Below, piece after piece: positions 20,598-31,974 of a stretch of DNA of 64,000 bases. The stretch comes from Deroplatys truncata (lineage: Eukaryota > Arthropoda > Insecta > Mantodea > Mantidae). The notes beneath the pieces were generated by a model, which ran no database searches, was not told where the DNA came from, and worked only from the letters and a program-made list of their open reading frames with translations. The position numbers were made by a program, and so were the translations under genes. The stretch lies in assembly GCA_030765065.1 (NCBI GenBank), contig CM060990.1, forward strand, positions 278,035,341-278,099,340, given 5' to 3'. Within the stretch, counting starts at the first letter, position 1. Each line of letters begins with the position of its first letter.

Positions 20598-22860
20598 CTC
20601 AGGCGACGTAACACCGACGGACGCGCCGATGAATAGACAATGCACCCGTAATCAAGCTTGGATCGGACCAAAGAGCGGTAAAGATGTAAAGGACGGTCCG
20701 ATCAGCTCCCCAGGATGTGCTACTTAAAACACGTAAAATATTAAGAGAACGGTCACACTTTGCTTTCAAAAACGAAATGTGCGAAGTACAGCTCAGGTTT
20801 TGATCAAAGATGAACCCCAAAAATTTCACCTCGTCTGCAAATGGAAGGACCTCAGGCCCAAGATGGAGAGAGGGCGGACGGAAAGCCTTCCGGCGCCAGA
20901 AGTTGATGCAGACGGATTTCTCGGCGGAGAAATTCAAGCTGTTGGCGTTACTCCAGGCGTAGAGACGGTCGATACAGCTCTGCAGACGGCGTTCGAGCAG
21001 ACAGGTCCGCCGTGAACTGCAATAAATGGCAAAATCGTCGACGTAAACGGACGAAGAAATGCCAGGTGGAATAGAAACAACAATGGGGTTGATAGCAATC
21101 GCAAAACGTGTGACACTGAGTACAGAGCCCTGCGGTACTCCGTTCTCTTGAATAAAACGACTAGAAAAAAACCGAGCCCACACGTACACGAAAGGCGCGG
21201 TCTGTCAAACTCCCGAAGAAATATGGGAAGACGACCGCGGATATTCCATGCGTGAAGTGTACGTAAAATGCCGCCCCTCCAACAAGTGTCATAAGCTTTC
21301 TCCAGGTCATAAAACAAAGCCACGGTTTGACACTTTCTCAGAAATCCATTCATAATATACGTTGACAGGGACACCAGGTAGTCGACGGTAGATCGATGGC
21401 GACGAAATCCGCACTGAGCGTTCGCCAGAATTTTCTGAGACTCAAGCCACTGTCAACCGCCCGTTGATCATGCGCTCCATCACCTTGCAAATGCAACTGG
21501 TGAGAGAGATAGGGCGGTAGCTGGAAGGTAGTTGGCGATCCTTCCCAGGCTTAAGTATAAGGACAACGGTGGCTTCGCGCCAAACTGAAAGAAAAACGCC
21601 GCCCTGCCAAATACGGTCATAGACCTGTAAGAGAAAGAGTTTACTGTCGGCTGAAAGGTGCTTTAACATCAGGACATGAATGCCGTCCGGCCCAGAAGCG
21701 GAGTGCCTCGGTAAAAGGAGGGCGTGCTCCAGTTCACTCATTGTGAAAAGCTCATAATAACACTTCTGATTTGGAGACCGAAAACTATAGGTCACGGAAT
21801 AAGCAGGTCTTTGAGAGTGCGAAAGCCGGCGCAATAATGGTCAGAACTGGAAACCGCCTCAAAGGCAGCACCCAGAGTGTTAGCAACGGCAGCCGGATCC
21901 ACTATGGTGGCATTGGAAACCTTAAGGCCAGACACAGTACAATGCGACACTTTACCGCAGAAACGACGAAGTTTATCCCAAACAACAGAGGAAGGCGTGA
22001 AACGATTAAGACTCGACAAAACAAGTCCAAGATGCCTTCTTGCTATCCTGAATAATGCGACGAGCCCTGTCGCGCGATTGTTTAAAAGTAACCAAATTAT
22101 CAAGTATAGGGTGTCGCCGAAGCACCCTGAGTGTAGCTCTACGGGCGCGAACGGCGTCCCGACAGTCCTCTAACCACCACGGTACAGGAATACGCCGAGG
22201 GTGGGAGAACGAACGGGGAAAAGTGCGTTCGGTGGCAGATAGGATCGTAGACGTAAGGTGCTGCACCATTTGGTTCACGTCAGTGAAGGACTGGTCCACA
22301 AAAGACACGAGGCTGGAATACAGTCAGCAGTCGGCTTTAAGGAATTGCCAGGTAGGTGCTCTGGAAGGCTGGAAGTGGTGAGACAAAAGAGAAACGATGC
22401 AGGGGTAATGCTCGCTGGAGTACGTGTCAGCGACGACGTTCCACTGCAGACAAGGAGCAAACGGCAAGGTCCAAGTGAGAAAATGTACCAGAAGAATCAG
22501 AAAGAAAAGTAGGCTCGCCTGTATTGAGTATGGAGAGGCTGAACTGATAAAAAATATCGGAAAGGAGAGTTCCCATCGCACAAGCCCTCTGCGACCCCCA
22601 CAGGGGGTGATGGGCATTAAAATCTCCCAACAGAAGAAATGGTGTTGGGAGAGCGCACAAGAGATCGCGAATGTCACGTTAGCGAGGGGAGACGATGGAG
22701 GTGAATAGAAGGAGCACAGAGAAAAGAAAAAGCCGGGTAATTCAATCCTAACGGCAACAGTTTGCAAGTCGGACGTTAAGTGTGAGAGGCTGAAAATGAA
22801 CGTCGTTACGCACTAATAACATGACACCTCCATGAGCAGGAGATCCCTCCAGTTCTTTTA
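20598..22860 (-). mobile_element. I-type LINE fragment (EN and RT)
   Basis: The minus strand reads, from high to low coordinates, an endonuclease segment (LLGDFNAHHPLWG near 22630-22590), the EN-RT linker (22308-21792), and RT blocks (21834-20600) including YRPISLTSC, FYDLEKAYDT, NGVPQGSVLS and SVYVDDFAIYC. The VDD catalytic pair is intact near plus-strand 21025-21045. Several frameshifts and stops break it (for example around 22310, 21440 and 21190). The combination of YDLEKAYDT and VDDFAIY is what I associate with the I/Nimb-type clades. The C-terminal RNase H region and 3' UTR are missing. Confidence 0.85.
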
Positions 22861-23099
22861 AATCTCTAGCAAATTTCAAAGAGCCTCTCGCTGCCATTTG
22901 TCGATTTTTAAGCAACGTTCTAACCAACCTTTTACGCTAGCAGACGACATCAACAATGTAGAACAAACAATTGCTAAATCGATAGTTCAGAGTTCACACG
23001 TTGGAGCCATAGGTCATAATGCGTCTATTATTGTAAAAGTTGTAGTTTTATTTTCTTTTAAGACTGTTTATCCCATAATATAACATTCGAAGATATAGC
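22861..23099. other. Short unassigned spacer
   Basis: AT-rich sequence between two LINE fragments. The plus-strand frame 22898-23083 has no recognisable family. I see no clear repeat boundaries. Confidence 0.4.
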
Positions 23100-25120
23100 A
23101 TTATTTCCTGAGTTTATCTTTGATCTTATTTCCTTTTCTTCTTTTCCATCTTGTGCAATCTTTACTTCCAGGTATTCACATTCCCCTGTTTAATTATCCC
23201 CATTTCGTCTTGCAGTACCAAATCTTGACGAACATCTCCAACGGTCATATATTTGGATTTATCCATATTTACTTTTAGGCCCCATTTGTTGTATTCTTGA
23301 ATCAATTTCCTTGTAAGATATTATACGTCTTTATACTCTTGAGCAAGAATTAATTGATCTGCAAATAGCAGGGAGTACATTGTTGAGTCATCATCTATTG
23401 GAATTCCAGTATTTTCACCCTTATTTTTCCAATCTTCTATAGCCTTTTCTTGTAAAGTTTATATAATGTAGGATATACACAGCATCGTTGTCGTAATCCT
23501 TTATTAACAAAAAATAAGTTTGACAAATATTTTCACATTTTTACTTTTACTTGTCCATTTTGTATAAATGTTGAATTGCTCTTATTAAAATAGATCTAAT
23601 TTCAGTCATTTTAAAGTAAACCATAATTGTGATAATTGCACATTATCATAGACTATTTCTATATCAATGAACACCAACTGGAGGGGTTGTATTCTAGCTG
23701 TTTTCTTCGTTATTATCTACCGTAAAAAATATATGATCAATAGTTGATCTGCCTGCTCTAAAGCCTGACTGTTCTGCTTCCAAATCTTTGTATTGTAGCT
23801 CAAGGAACTGCTTAATTATTTTACCATATAGGCTATTTATTGTATTGCCTCTATAGTTTCTACATTCATCTTTACTGCGTTTTTCAAGTATTGTGGAACA
23901 TATCCTAGTTTCCAATCTTCCGGAACATCCTCACCATTCAGGTATTTTAAAATAAATCTCTCAGTTATTCGTATAAATTATCTGTTCCATGATCTAGCAA
24001 TTCAGCAGTATACCTCTAATCCCTGGTGTTTTTGCACATTTTAACTTTATTACTCCATTTACAATTCTAAGTGCATATACTCATTTCATTTTTCATTAAC
24101 TTCTTCCCCCACTGTACTCACATACTGTTCTCTGTTTTCCACCAACAATTCCTTAAAATGCTTTTCCCATGATTGAAAATTAATATATTTACAAAACACT
24201 TCTTTATCATTTCTTCTAAATATTTTTAAACTCTTCCAACCTTCTGCATTCCTTTTTCCTCCAATGAATTCTTCTGTCTTTTGATATGTTTTCCCCAACT
24301 GTTGTTTTTCGCTTCTGATATTTATCTTAATCATTGCTTGTTTTCTAAGTTCTATTTTATCTTCTAAGTCCTTTGTGTTAAGTCATTTTAGATAAAGATC
24401 TCACTTTAACTTTACTTCCATTTCTGTTTTCTCATTCCAATAATAATACCTATTCTCTTTTTAACTGTTACATTTTCCACCAATAGCTTCTTTTGCAGCT
24501 TCGTGTATTTTATTCAAAATGTACTGCTATCCAATTTGCGTAGAACCAAATGTTTCTGTTAATTTCTCATTCAGTCTTTTCTTACACAGGTAAACGGTGC
24601 TTTCAAGTTACATTTATAAGCGCTTATTTGTTTTTTGTTATTGCCCTCAATTTGAACTACTCCTCTATTCACTTATAAAAGCAAATAGGATTTTGGAATT
24701 TATTAAGAAACTGTCACCAAATGCTACCCCTCTATACGCCCTCACATCTTTCACGTTTAATTTCGTTTTTTAGCTAAAACGTAATCAATAACTGATTTCA
24801 GTTGAAGTGTATCCTGGTATGTTGTAAATCTATGGGTATCCTATGCTGATAGTAACCATTTAATATTCTTACGGAATTCTGTTTACATATGTCAACAAAT
24901 CTATTACCATTGTCATTCACTGTCTTCTCCACATGGACCTACAATTTTACTTTGTTTTTCCTTCCTTATTAAAATCATCTGCAATTATAATCTCCCTTCC
25001 GTAACCAATTCCTTCTATTACTCTGTTTAGTTTATTGTAAAATTAATCTTTTTATAACATGATTCTCATCACTGCTATGTAAACTGCTAATATTGTAACT
25101 ACGGTCATATAAGTATATGT
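23100..25120 (-). mobile_element. Decayed LINE fragment (EN and RT)
   Basis: The minus strand shows, from high to low coordinates, eroded endonuclease sequence (about 25080-24650, with a VNDNGNRFVDIC-like stretch), a linker (24334-24086), RT fingers and palm (23915-23694, LEAEQSGFRAGRSTIDHIFF), a degraded active-site block near plus 23340-23375, and a thumb-like segment (about 23300-23200). The catalytic box reads LFADQLILAQ, where one Asp of the usual FADD pair is missing. Stops and frameshifts are numerous. The clade is not assigned; an RTE- or R4-like origin is possible. Confidence 0.75.
23694..23915 (-). pseudogene. LINE RT palm fragment
   Basis: The 73-codon remnant contains CRNYRGNTINSLYGKI and EQSGFRAGRSTIDHIF, blocks found in the fingers and palm region of LINE reverse transcriptases. 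The catalytic FAD box lies about 330 bp further along in another frame. It is the best readable part of the element. Confidence 0.75.
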
Positions 25121-25239
25121 TACATTTTACCATATCTAAATTTAATAACTCTTAAATAATTACGATTAAAGCGGCCAAATAAAAAGTAAACAAATGTTCT
25201 AGTCTTGAAATATCACTACAGTAATAATTATATGGGTGA

Positions 25240-27150
25240 TAGATCGAGTACCAAAGGGTGGATTTCAGAACTAAGGGGCCTAAGACAGATAGAATAAGGC
25301 TGAAACGCTAGCTATTATTGCGAAGAATTAATTACGAAATACTTTTATTTATGAAATATTACTTGGTTCGACTCTAGAAGCTTTGTACAACTCAGAAAAA
25401 AATACTTTACACGGGATTAGGGTGAAATGTAATTGTTTTCCACCAATATGAAGTATTTATCATCTAAGGATTTTCATACTGCATAATGATGCTATGGAGA
25501 ATTAAGAAAGGACGGAAAGAACGAATAAAACGGGTGAAAACTAGTAGAATATTTGAAACGAATGAAAGAGAAAGAAAATCGGTTACTTTACTTTTTGTTT
25601 GCTGCTTCTTAAGCATTGTGGTGATGGTGTTAAGGTTTGCTGTAATGAGTCTTTTTTTAACGTTTCTTTGTTTTATGGTTGTGTTAAATGTATTTGATTG
25701 TGATCGTGGTGGTGGTTGTTGTTTACTGTTTGATTGCCCTGTTAGCTTAATTTATTTTTGTAGCCTTCTATTTATGTTTGTGCTTGTTTCTTATATTTTA
25801 TGGGAATGGTGTTGATTCTTGTGGTGATGGTTGTGATAGTAATCCCTTATTTTCAATGTTGACTTTACCCGTTTTGTTTTATTTTTCAAGTTAATGCTTT
25901 GCTGATTATGTTGTGCTTATTTAATATTTTTCTAACTTAATCATTAAATTGGGTTTCTTATTTATGGACGCTCTTTGGCTGCCGTGGTCCTTAAAGTCCC
26001 GTTCTATATTGGGCGCAAAGGATCCGTAATTTTGATCAGAGGCCTCTATCAGGCTTGAGGTTCTTTTACGTGCCGTTAATCTACGACATAGGACCACCGG
26101 CTTTACTTCCTTTCTAAAGGAAGCCATGCTAAGTATTTTTACGCCCAAAAAATCCATCGCCCTCTGCCGGGTTTGTACCTGCAATTTCGGGAACCAGAAG
26201 CTAGCACGTTAACCACTACACCACGGAGGACGACTTCTAACTTAAAGGTCGCATGATGGTTTTGTTCGTGTTTGTACTTGTGATGTTTGTAAATGTTTAT
26301 GATGGTAGTGGTGGTGGTGCAGGTGGTGGTGGTTACAGTCCGTTTCCTTACTTTTATTGCCTTATTTTTTGTACTTTTTATGCGAATGGTGATGGTATGT
26401 ATACCTGCGGTACTTTTAAAGTGATAATGGTAAGTACCGATGATGTAACTCTTTTGAGGATGCGGTAAGATATATGAATATAATGAAAAAATTAGATAAA
26501 CAACAAAGGAAAGATTTATTGGATGGAAACAGAAAAGAGAAATAAATGACTAATGAACGAACGAGGGAGAGAGGATTAAAAGTTTAGAAGCATAAAAGAG
26601 AAGTAACGATGGATGCAATGAACGGAAACAGAAAGAGTAACGCAAGATTAAAATGATGGAACAGAAAAGAGAAAGAAATATTAATGAAATGTATGAAGGA
26701 GGGAGAAAAAAGAAAAACAAGAAAGATTTAATGGATGCAAGCACAAAGAGAAACAAATATGAATAATGAATGAACGAAATTTATAAAAAGTGAGAAAAAG
26801 GAAGACTTAATGGAAGGAAGCAAGAAATATGAATGAAATAAATTGAAGAGAGCAGGGTGGTGGGTTTGCTTGTGATGGTAACGCTAATGCAGATGAAAGT
26901 AGTTTCTGTTTCTATGGTAATGGTTTGCTGCTTATGCTTAGCTTAATTTGGGCTTATTTTATTCACTTTTTTTAAAAAATTAAAGGTGACTAGCGGTTTT
27001 ATTGGAGTCTATGCTTGAGATGATTCTAAATGATAAGGATGAGTATGGTTGAATGTAACCTTTTCGGGGATGTAATAGGAAATATGAATGTAATGTATTA
27101 AAGGGAGAACAAATCAGAGAAAGGAGTGAAAACGGGGAAGCGGTAAAGAG
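25240..27150 (-). repeat. Large TTAGG-rich complex repeat, copy C (inverted)
   Basis: This block is the reverse complement of the last part of copy A (about 17840-18720): GTGGTGATG-rich DNA, and a GA-rich part (about 26460-26830) matching the CT-rich part of A, for example GGATGGAAACAGAAAAGAG against CTCTTTTCTGTTTCCATCC-like sequence. It carries a SINE at 25935-26233. Frames such as 25486-25815 and 26253-26468 are by-products of the simple composition and are not genes. Confidence 0.65.
25935..26233 (-). mobile_element. tRNA-headed SINE, copy 2
   Basis: Reverse-complement relative of the element at 16131: the right end (CCACGGAGGACGAC) is the tRNA-like head, the body contains TTTACTTCCTTTCTAAAGG and TACGTGCCGTTAATCTACGA, and the left end is the AT-rich tail. 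It looks full length, with scattered substitutions (for example the B-box region reads GGGTTTGTACCTGC). Confidence 0.88.
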
Positions 27151-27564
27151 AAAGGTAGTATATAAATGCGAATTTTAAACGCTCTTAATATGCAGGAATT
27201 TGCAACTAATATGTTAATTAATGTTCCCCTTCCATATGCTAACTCCCCTGGTACCTTTGTGGTAACGGGGATCATAAATTTTGTAATGTTTAATGAAAAA
27301 AGGTTGACAGGTAACATGCATCCGTGTTATTTAGGTCATTCACATCCTGTCAAAGGGGACAATGGGCTGTAAAATATTATGCTTTGTCATACTCGCCGAC
27401 AAAGAGCAGACGCACGGCGCCATACCCATAACACCGGGCCACGTTCATTACCAGAGACTCCCTGGGAGCAATAATTTTTCTTGTATTGGTTTGCTGGAAT
27501 GTCAGGTAACATGCACCTGTCATCATCGCCGACAAAAAAGGCAGATGCGTGACCCTAAAGCATT
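27151..27564. other. Unassigned spacer with short direct repeats
   Basis: Two diverged direct-repeat units are visible: GGTAACATGCATCCGTG at about 27310 against GGTAACATGCACCTGTC at about 27505, and CGCCGACAAAGAGCAGACGC at about 27393 against CGCCGACAAAAAAGGCAGATGC at about 27527. The plus-strand frame 27166-27372 has no known family. No gene call. Confidence 0.45.
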
Positions 27565-28440
27565 AACATTCATACGTTTTTCCCTACTCACTTTTTTCCA
27601 CATCAGAGATTTCTCTACTCTTCTTCCATTAACATTCATGCGGTTTTCCCCACTCGCTCTTTTTTGACTTCACAGAGATTTCTACACACTCATCTTCCAT
27701 TCCCTCTAACACGGTTTTCTCGGCGCACTCTTCTTCCATTACCATTCATACGGTTTTTTCTACACCCTCTTCTTCCGTTGATACTCGCACGGTTTTCTCT
27801 GCACTCTTCTTCCATTAACATTCATGCGGTTTTCTGTATACATTCTTCCATTCACACTCTCACGGTTTTCTCGGCGCTTTTCTTCCATTAACATTCATAA
27901 GGTTTTTTCTATACATTCGTCTTTCATTCACACTCACACGGTTTTCTCTGCACACTTTTTTCACATCACAGGGATTTCTACACACACTCTTCTTCCATTA
28001 ACATTCACACGTTTTCCCCACTTTTTGCATATCATAGGGATTTCTATGCACTCTTCTTCCATTCACATTCATACAGTGTTCTCTATGCCCTCTTCCATTC
28101 ACACTCAGTTTTTCTCTGCACACTCTTCTTCCAGTAACATTCATACGGTTTTCCCTACTCACTTTTTTCAACATCAGGGATTTCCACAAACACTCTTCTT
28201 CCATTAACATTCATACGTTTTCCCCACTCTTTTCTTTCAATCACAGGGATTTCTCTACAAACTCTTCTTCCATTAACATCCATACGTTTTCCCCACTATT
28301 TTCTCTCACATCACAGGGATTTCTCTACACACTCGTCTTCCATTACATTAACATTCACAGATTTTCCCTACTCTCTTTTTTGCACATCACAGGAATTTCT
28401 CTACATTCTTCTTGCATTAACATGGGACGCACGAACAGAT
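27565..28440 (-). repeat. Satellite resembling truncated C2H2 zinc-finger units
   Basis: Imperfect tandem units of about 69 bp carry two half-modules each, seen on the plus strand as CATTCATACGGTTTTC and CACAGGGATTTCTCTACACAC. On the minus strand the units read AGAGAAAACCGTATGAATGT and AGAGAAATCCCTGTGATGTG. In one frame this gives words like RKPYEC followed by WKKSV and RNPCDVKK, which parallel the linker and first half of a C2H2 finger; the helix and His pair are absent. Stops interrupt every unit, so it is not a coding array. A short outlying piece lies at about 29425-29570. Origin from a zinc-finger gene is inference. Confidence 0.6.
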
Positions 28441-29424
28441 AACGTCATACTTAACAGGCAATGAGAACTGCCGTGTATTCATGTTCAGGCAGAGAAATTT
28501 AAAGTAGCAGTTTTAAAATATGCAACACGATTGTACATTAGTATCGCAATATAAGTAACCTCACAGATCATTAATGTTAAAAATTAATTGCGTAAGGGAA
28601 ACTCATGTATGACTATTTCGATACGTAGTACTATAGTACCGGGGTATCTAGACGTAAATAGCATTGGAAATTATGACTTTGCAGAATTCAAATGACGACA
28701 CCTATACATAAAAAACGAGATAGATTCGGATGAAGAAGACCCCGGAACCTTCCCCCAAGCAGGCAGCATTCAGAAAAACATTGATGTATGTTCATATCTA
28801 GAAACAAATCTTTGTTTCATTTCCCTGTAACCTAACAAAATGTAATTCTACCCAGGCTACCGCATTCACATGATTTTCACCCCACACATTTTTATAGCTT
28901 GTGTAAATGCATTACGGAGATACTCTGAGAGGGAGAGGGGGAATTGAAACAAGTAGGGATAGAAATGCTGAGGGCTTCTGCGCATGTGCAGCAGGTGATA
29001 ATTTCATTGGGTGCAATAATTGCGTGTCATGTAAACAACTACACAAAGACGCGCATGCCCAGTAACGGGCTTAGGCTTCAATATAAACGCTAACGATACT
29101 TTTTAGAATCATTGTGAGTTTATTAACTCTGCATTAAAATTAAAACACTCGTGTGCTGTAGTTTTAATTGAAGTGAGAGTCATTTCTTTCTACACAGCAT
29201 TCATCATTAATACAATGCAAGGCGAGTGAGGTTTTACATAAATATAGAAATCAGTGTTGATTTTTTACGATGCATTTAATTTTGTTTAACGATACAGTGC
29301 ATGAAAGACGAATCTGTGCAAGAAAATCACATTTTTATCTTGACTTCAACGTTTAAACAATTATCTTCGAAATTAAATTCTTAAAAATGTAGAGCTTTCT
29401 TCACTACTGCAAATTTCGTTAGAC
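28441..29424 (+). promoter_or_regulatory. Candidate promoter region and partial exon/intron duplicate upstream of the OB-fold gene
   Basis: TGCGCATGTGCA (28979-28990) and GCGCATGC (29051-29058) resemble NRF-1-type palindromes. TATAAA lies at 29082-29087 and a TCATTG initiator-like site 27 bp downstream at 29109. ATGCAAG follows at 29215. The same order and spacing (TGCGCATGTGCA, TATAAAA, TCATAG, ATGCAAG) occurs at 54295-54455. Separately, 28786-28855 has intron-like borders (GTATG...CCCAG), and the sequence before its acceptor matches the end of the intron at 30089-30381. All promoter statements are inference from motif and spacing. Confidence 0.45.
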
Positions 29425-29570
29425 TCTAAAGCATTAACAATCACACATTTTCTCTACACACTCTTCAACCATGAACATTCATATGTTTTCCATACTCAAT
29501 TTTTTTCATCCTCACAGTGATTTACTCTTACATTCACAATCACACAGATTTCTCTACATACACGATCGTC
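29425..29570 (-). repeat. Outlying piece of the zinc-finger-like satellite
   Basis: The words CATTAACAATCACACATTTT, CTCTACACACTCTTCAACC and CACACAGATTTCTCTACATAC match the satellite at 27565-28440. The 28441-29424 segment appears to separate the two parts, either by insertion or by loss of intervening units. Confidence 0.6.
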
Positions 29571-29809
29571 ACAAACTAACACTTCTACCATGCAACCGAA
29601 TCTGTACGAAGACCTACGAGTATCCCCGAACACAAAGATGCATACACACAAGTCACTTGCACACATACGCATAAATATGCTTACAAAAACGCATTCATGT
29701 AGCAACACACACACACACGCACCCACAATGGTTCTACGTTCTTTCCACGGGAATGCATTGAAAAAATAATTCATGATCAATGTCAGTGTGTTTAGCACAT
29801 AGACTTAAG

Positions 29810-30597
29810 ATGGCTGAAGCGAACAGTTTCTTGCCGGCTCGGAGAGTTCAAGATCTCAAAATAGGCATTACATGCGAGATAAACGCCTTAAAGAGAGCTC
29901 AATGAAGATACGGTACCAGGATCGTATTTTCGCTGGAGGATTGTCAAGTGTTCTTGCCTAAACGATATAATTGGATAACCGACAAAGAGCTTGCAGAAAT
30001 GCCAGGAAAATTATATTTGGTACACAATTGTATGACAGAGATGGGGAAATTTAAGACATGTAAATTGGCTTTTGTGCCCACAACGAAGGTATGTAGAAAT
30101 GGCAAACTTAAATATTCAATGTTTTCTTATTTTACAATGACAAAAAATTCATAAATAAAACAGCTGTCTCATTGATATTACATATAAAAGATACAATCCA
30201 TTGAATTTACATATAAAAGACACATGCTAAAGAACTTATAAAAAAATCATGAAATCACAATGCCACATGTTTTGAATTCAGTTATTATATATATCGCATT
30301 GAAATAACGTCTGATCTGAGTGTTTATGAAAATCTTGTTTCATTTTCCATGTAACCTAACAAAAAATGTGATTCTTTTCAGGTTACCTTCACTTCCAAAA
30401 GCATGATTTCTAAGACTTTCATTGTGCAATGCTTCAGATGGAATAAGGGGAAGAAGAACAAGAGCAGATTTGCAGATCTGGAAAGGATGCCGACATTCTT
30501 TGAAGTTAGAATAACCACCTCACCGAAACATGCAATAAGCGCACGCAAGGACGTCTACATACTGAGAAGCCCCAATGTTAAGATAGGATTCTTATGA
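29810..30597 (+). pseudogene. OB-fold-like small protein gene of an endogenous virus, two exons, one stop
   Basis: The frame starts at the ATG at 29810. Exon 1 (29810-30088, 93 codons) has an in-frame TGA near 29900, directly followed by RYGTRIVFSLEDCQVFLPKR, a core I associate with short OB-fold, probably ssDNA-binding proteins carried by endogenous insect DNA viruses. A donor (AAGGTATGT at 30089) and an acceptor (TTTTCAG ending at 30381) are in phase 0. Exon 2 (30382-30597) adds 71 codons of basic sequence ending KIGFL and a stop. The product would be about 164 residues. The capsid-like genes lie about 1.4 kb downstream on the other strand. The fold and ssDNA role are inferred from remembered family resemblance; exon 2 is not recognised. 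Confidence 0.55.
30089..30381 (+). other. Apparent intron of the OB-fold-like gene
   Basis: GTATGT at the 5' edge and ATTCTTTTCAG at the 3' edge, 293 bp, phase 0. The sequence before the acceptor (GTAACCTAACAAAAAATG) recurs as GTAACCTAACAAAATG at about 28826-28842, before another intron-like acceptor. Splicing is predicted by eye only. Confidence 0.5.
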
Positions 30598-31900
30598 CAT
30601 TCCAGTGCATATAGTGAAAAACACGGGCAATTTTGTATACATTCCAATGCAATAGCTGAGTTAGTTCGAGCGAGTCTCCCTATATTCAGCGAAAATAAGA
30701 ATTGGGAGCACTAATTTAAATGATTGTGAGAACAGTTCTTAAATAGTGATAAGACTTGTAATTTAAAAAGACTTGAATCCTGTATACGTTAGCAGTGTCA
30801 AGACTATTTGCAGTGAGGGAAAAAAACGATGAAAATAGAGACATTCATTTCAATAATGGCAATGGGTTTTTATTTTCCCCCACTCTACCTTTCCTAAGCT
30901 GATATAGATATCATTATGAAAAAATAATTCATTAATTACATGAAATCAATGCATTATATATGCATTGTTCTCGGGAAAAAATCAAATAAAAATACTATGC
31001 TAAGCGCATGGGTACTGCTGAAAGAAAATTTGCAGGTCTCAGGATAAGTACACAGTCACAGCCAGAGACCCGAGTTTAAATTAAACTAAATTGAGTGTTA
31101 TTTATGGACGCTCTTTAACTACTATGGTCCTTTGTGTCCCATTCTATAGTGACACGGGACCACCGGCTTTACTTCCCTTCCGAAGGAAGCCACACTAACG
31201 ATTTTTACGTCCGAAAAAATCCATCGCCCTCCGCCGGGTTTGAAACCGCGACCTTGGGAACTAGAGGAGTTTGAACCTTAGCGATGCGAGTGTGCAGGTT
31301 AAAAAAATGCCTGATACTGTTTCATCATATATGGAAGAAGACATTACCGGCCCTGGATACCTAAGCACTCAGACACAATCAGAGACCCGAAGCTAAAACT
31401 TAGTGTTCCATACTAATATACTATGCTAAGCGCATGCACATAGCTGAAAGAAAATGTTGGTTTCAGGATACCCAAGTATATGCTCACATCCAGAGACCTT
31501 AGTTTGAGCCTTTGCGAGACGATCTTGTAGGTTAAAAAAATTATAAAAAATGAAGAGTATCATTTCATTCCTGCAATAGCATGGTTTTGTTTTCTTTCCC
31601 TCCACCCTCCCAAAGCATTCATGTCGTCTGTTAAGCCAGTATGTTATGCCACATCTCTGTTATGCCGTAAGAGCTGTATTGACAATGTAGCTAATATATT
31701 TTCTAAATGAATCACGTGACAAAACTCGATCCGATGACTTTCCACATTAGGAAACTAGCCAAATTTAAGTGAATACACTGGGGGGGGTGAAAGAAACGAT
31801 TTAGGTAACCTAACCATTGCATGTGTAACGCCATATTCAGGAGCGAATAGTTGGAGGCGGAAAGTACTGGAAATTGTGTGATAAAAAATCATAAAAAAGA
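30598..31900. repeat. Imperfect direct repeats with a SINE fragment
   Basis: Segments around 30855-31075 and 31420-31620 repeat each other loosely: TACTATGCTAAGCGCATG occurs at about 30993 and 31420, followed in both by GCTGAAAGAAAAT and then a CAGAGACC word; a further CAGAGACCCG lies near 31380. The SINE fragment at 31083-31265 falls between them. No gene is recognised. About 31660-31900 is unassigned. Confidence 0.5.
31083..31265 (-). mobile_element. tRNA-headed SINE, copy 3 (truncated)
   Basis: Shares TTATGGACGCTCTTTAACTA, CACGGGACCACCGGCTTTAC and CCTTCCGAAGGAAGCCA with the other copies. About 75 bp of the middle of the body is deleted and the A-box end of the head is missing; only the B-box side (GGGTTTGAAACCGCG) remains. 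Confidence 0.8.
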
Positions 31901-31974
31901 ATGAAGGTGTGCTTTTGCAACTTCTTGTATTCATTAAAAATCCTTAATTTCCTAATGAAAAAGAAATCCTTACA

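Noticed and set aside
21771..22512. Several plus-strand frames of 84-108 codons
   Set aside because: Antisense to the I-type LINE; no family resemblance.
25486..25815. 109-codon plus-strand frame with hydrophobic stretches resembling membrane segments
   Set aside because: Same simple-sequence block in copy C; the reverse complement occurs in copy A without an equivalent open frame.
27166..27372. 68-codon plus-strand frame
   Set aside because: No recognisable family, no splice or promoter context that I can support.
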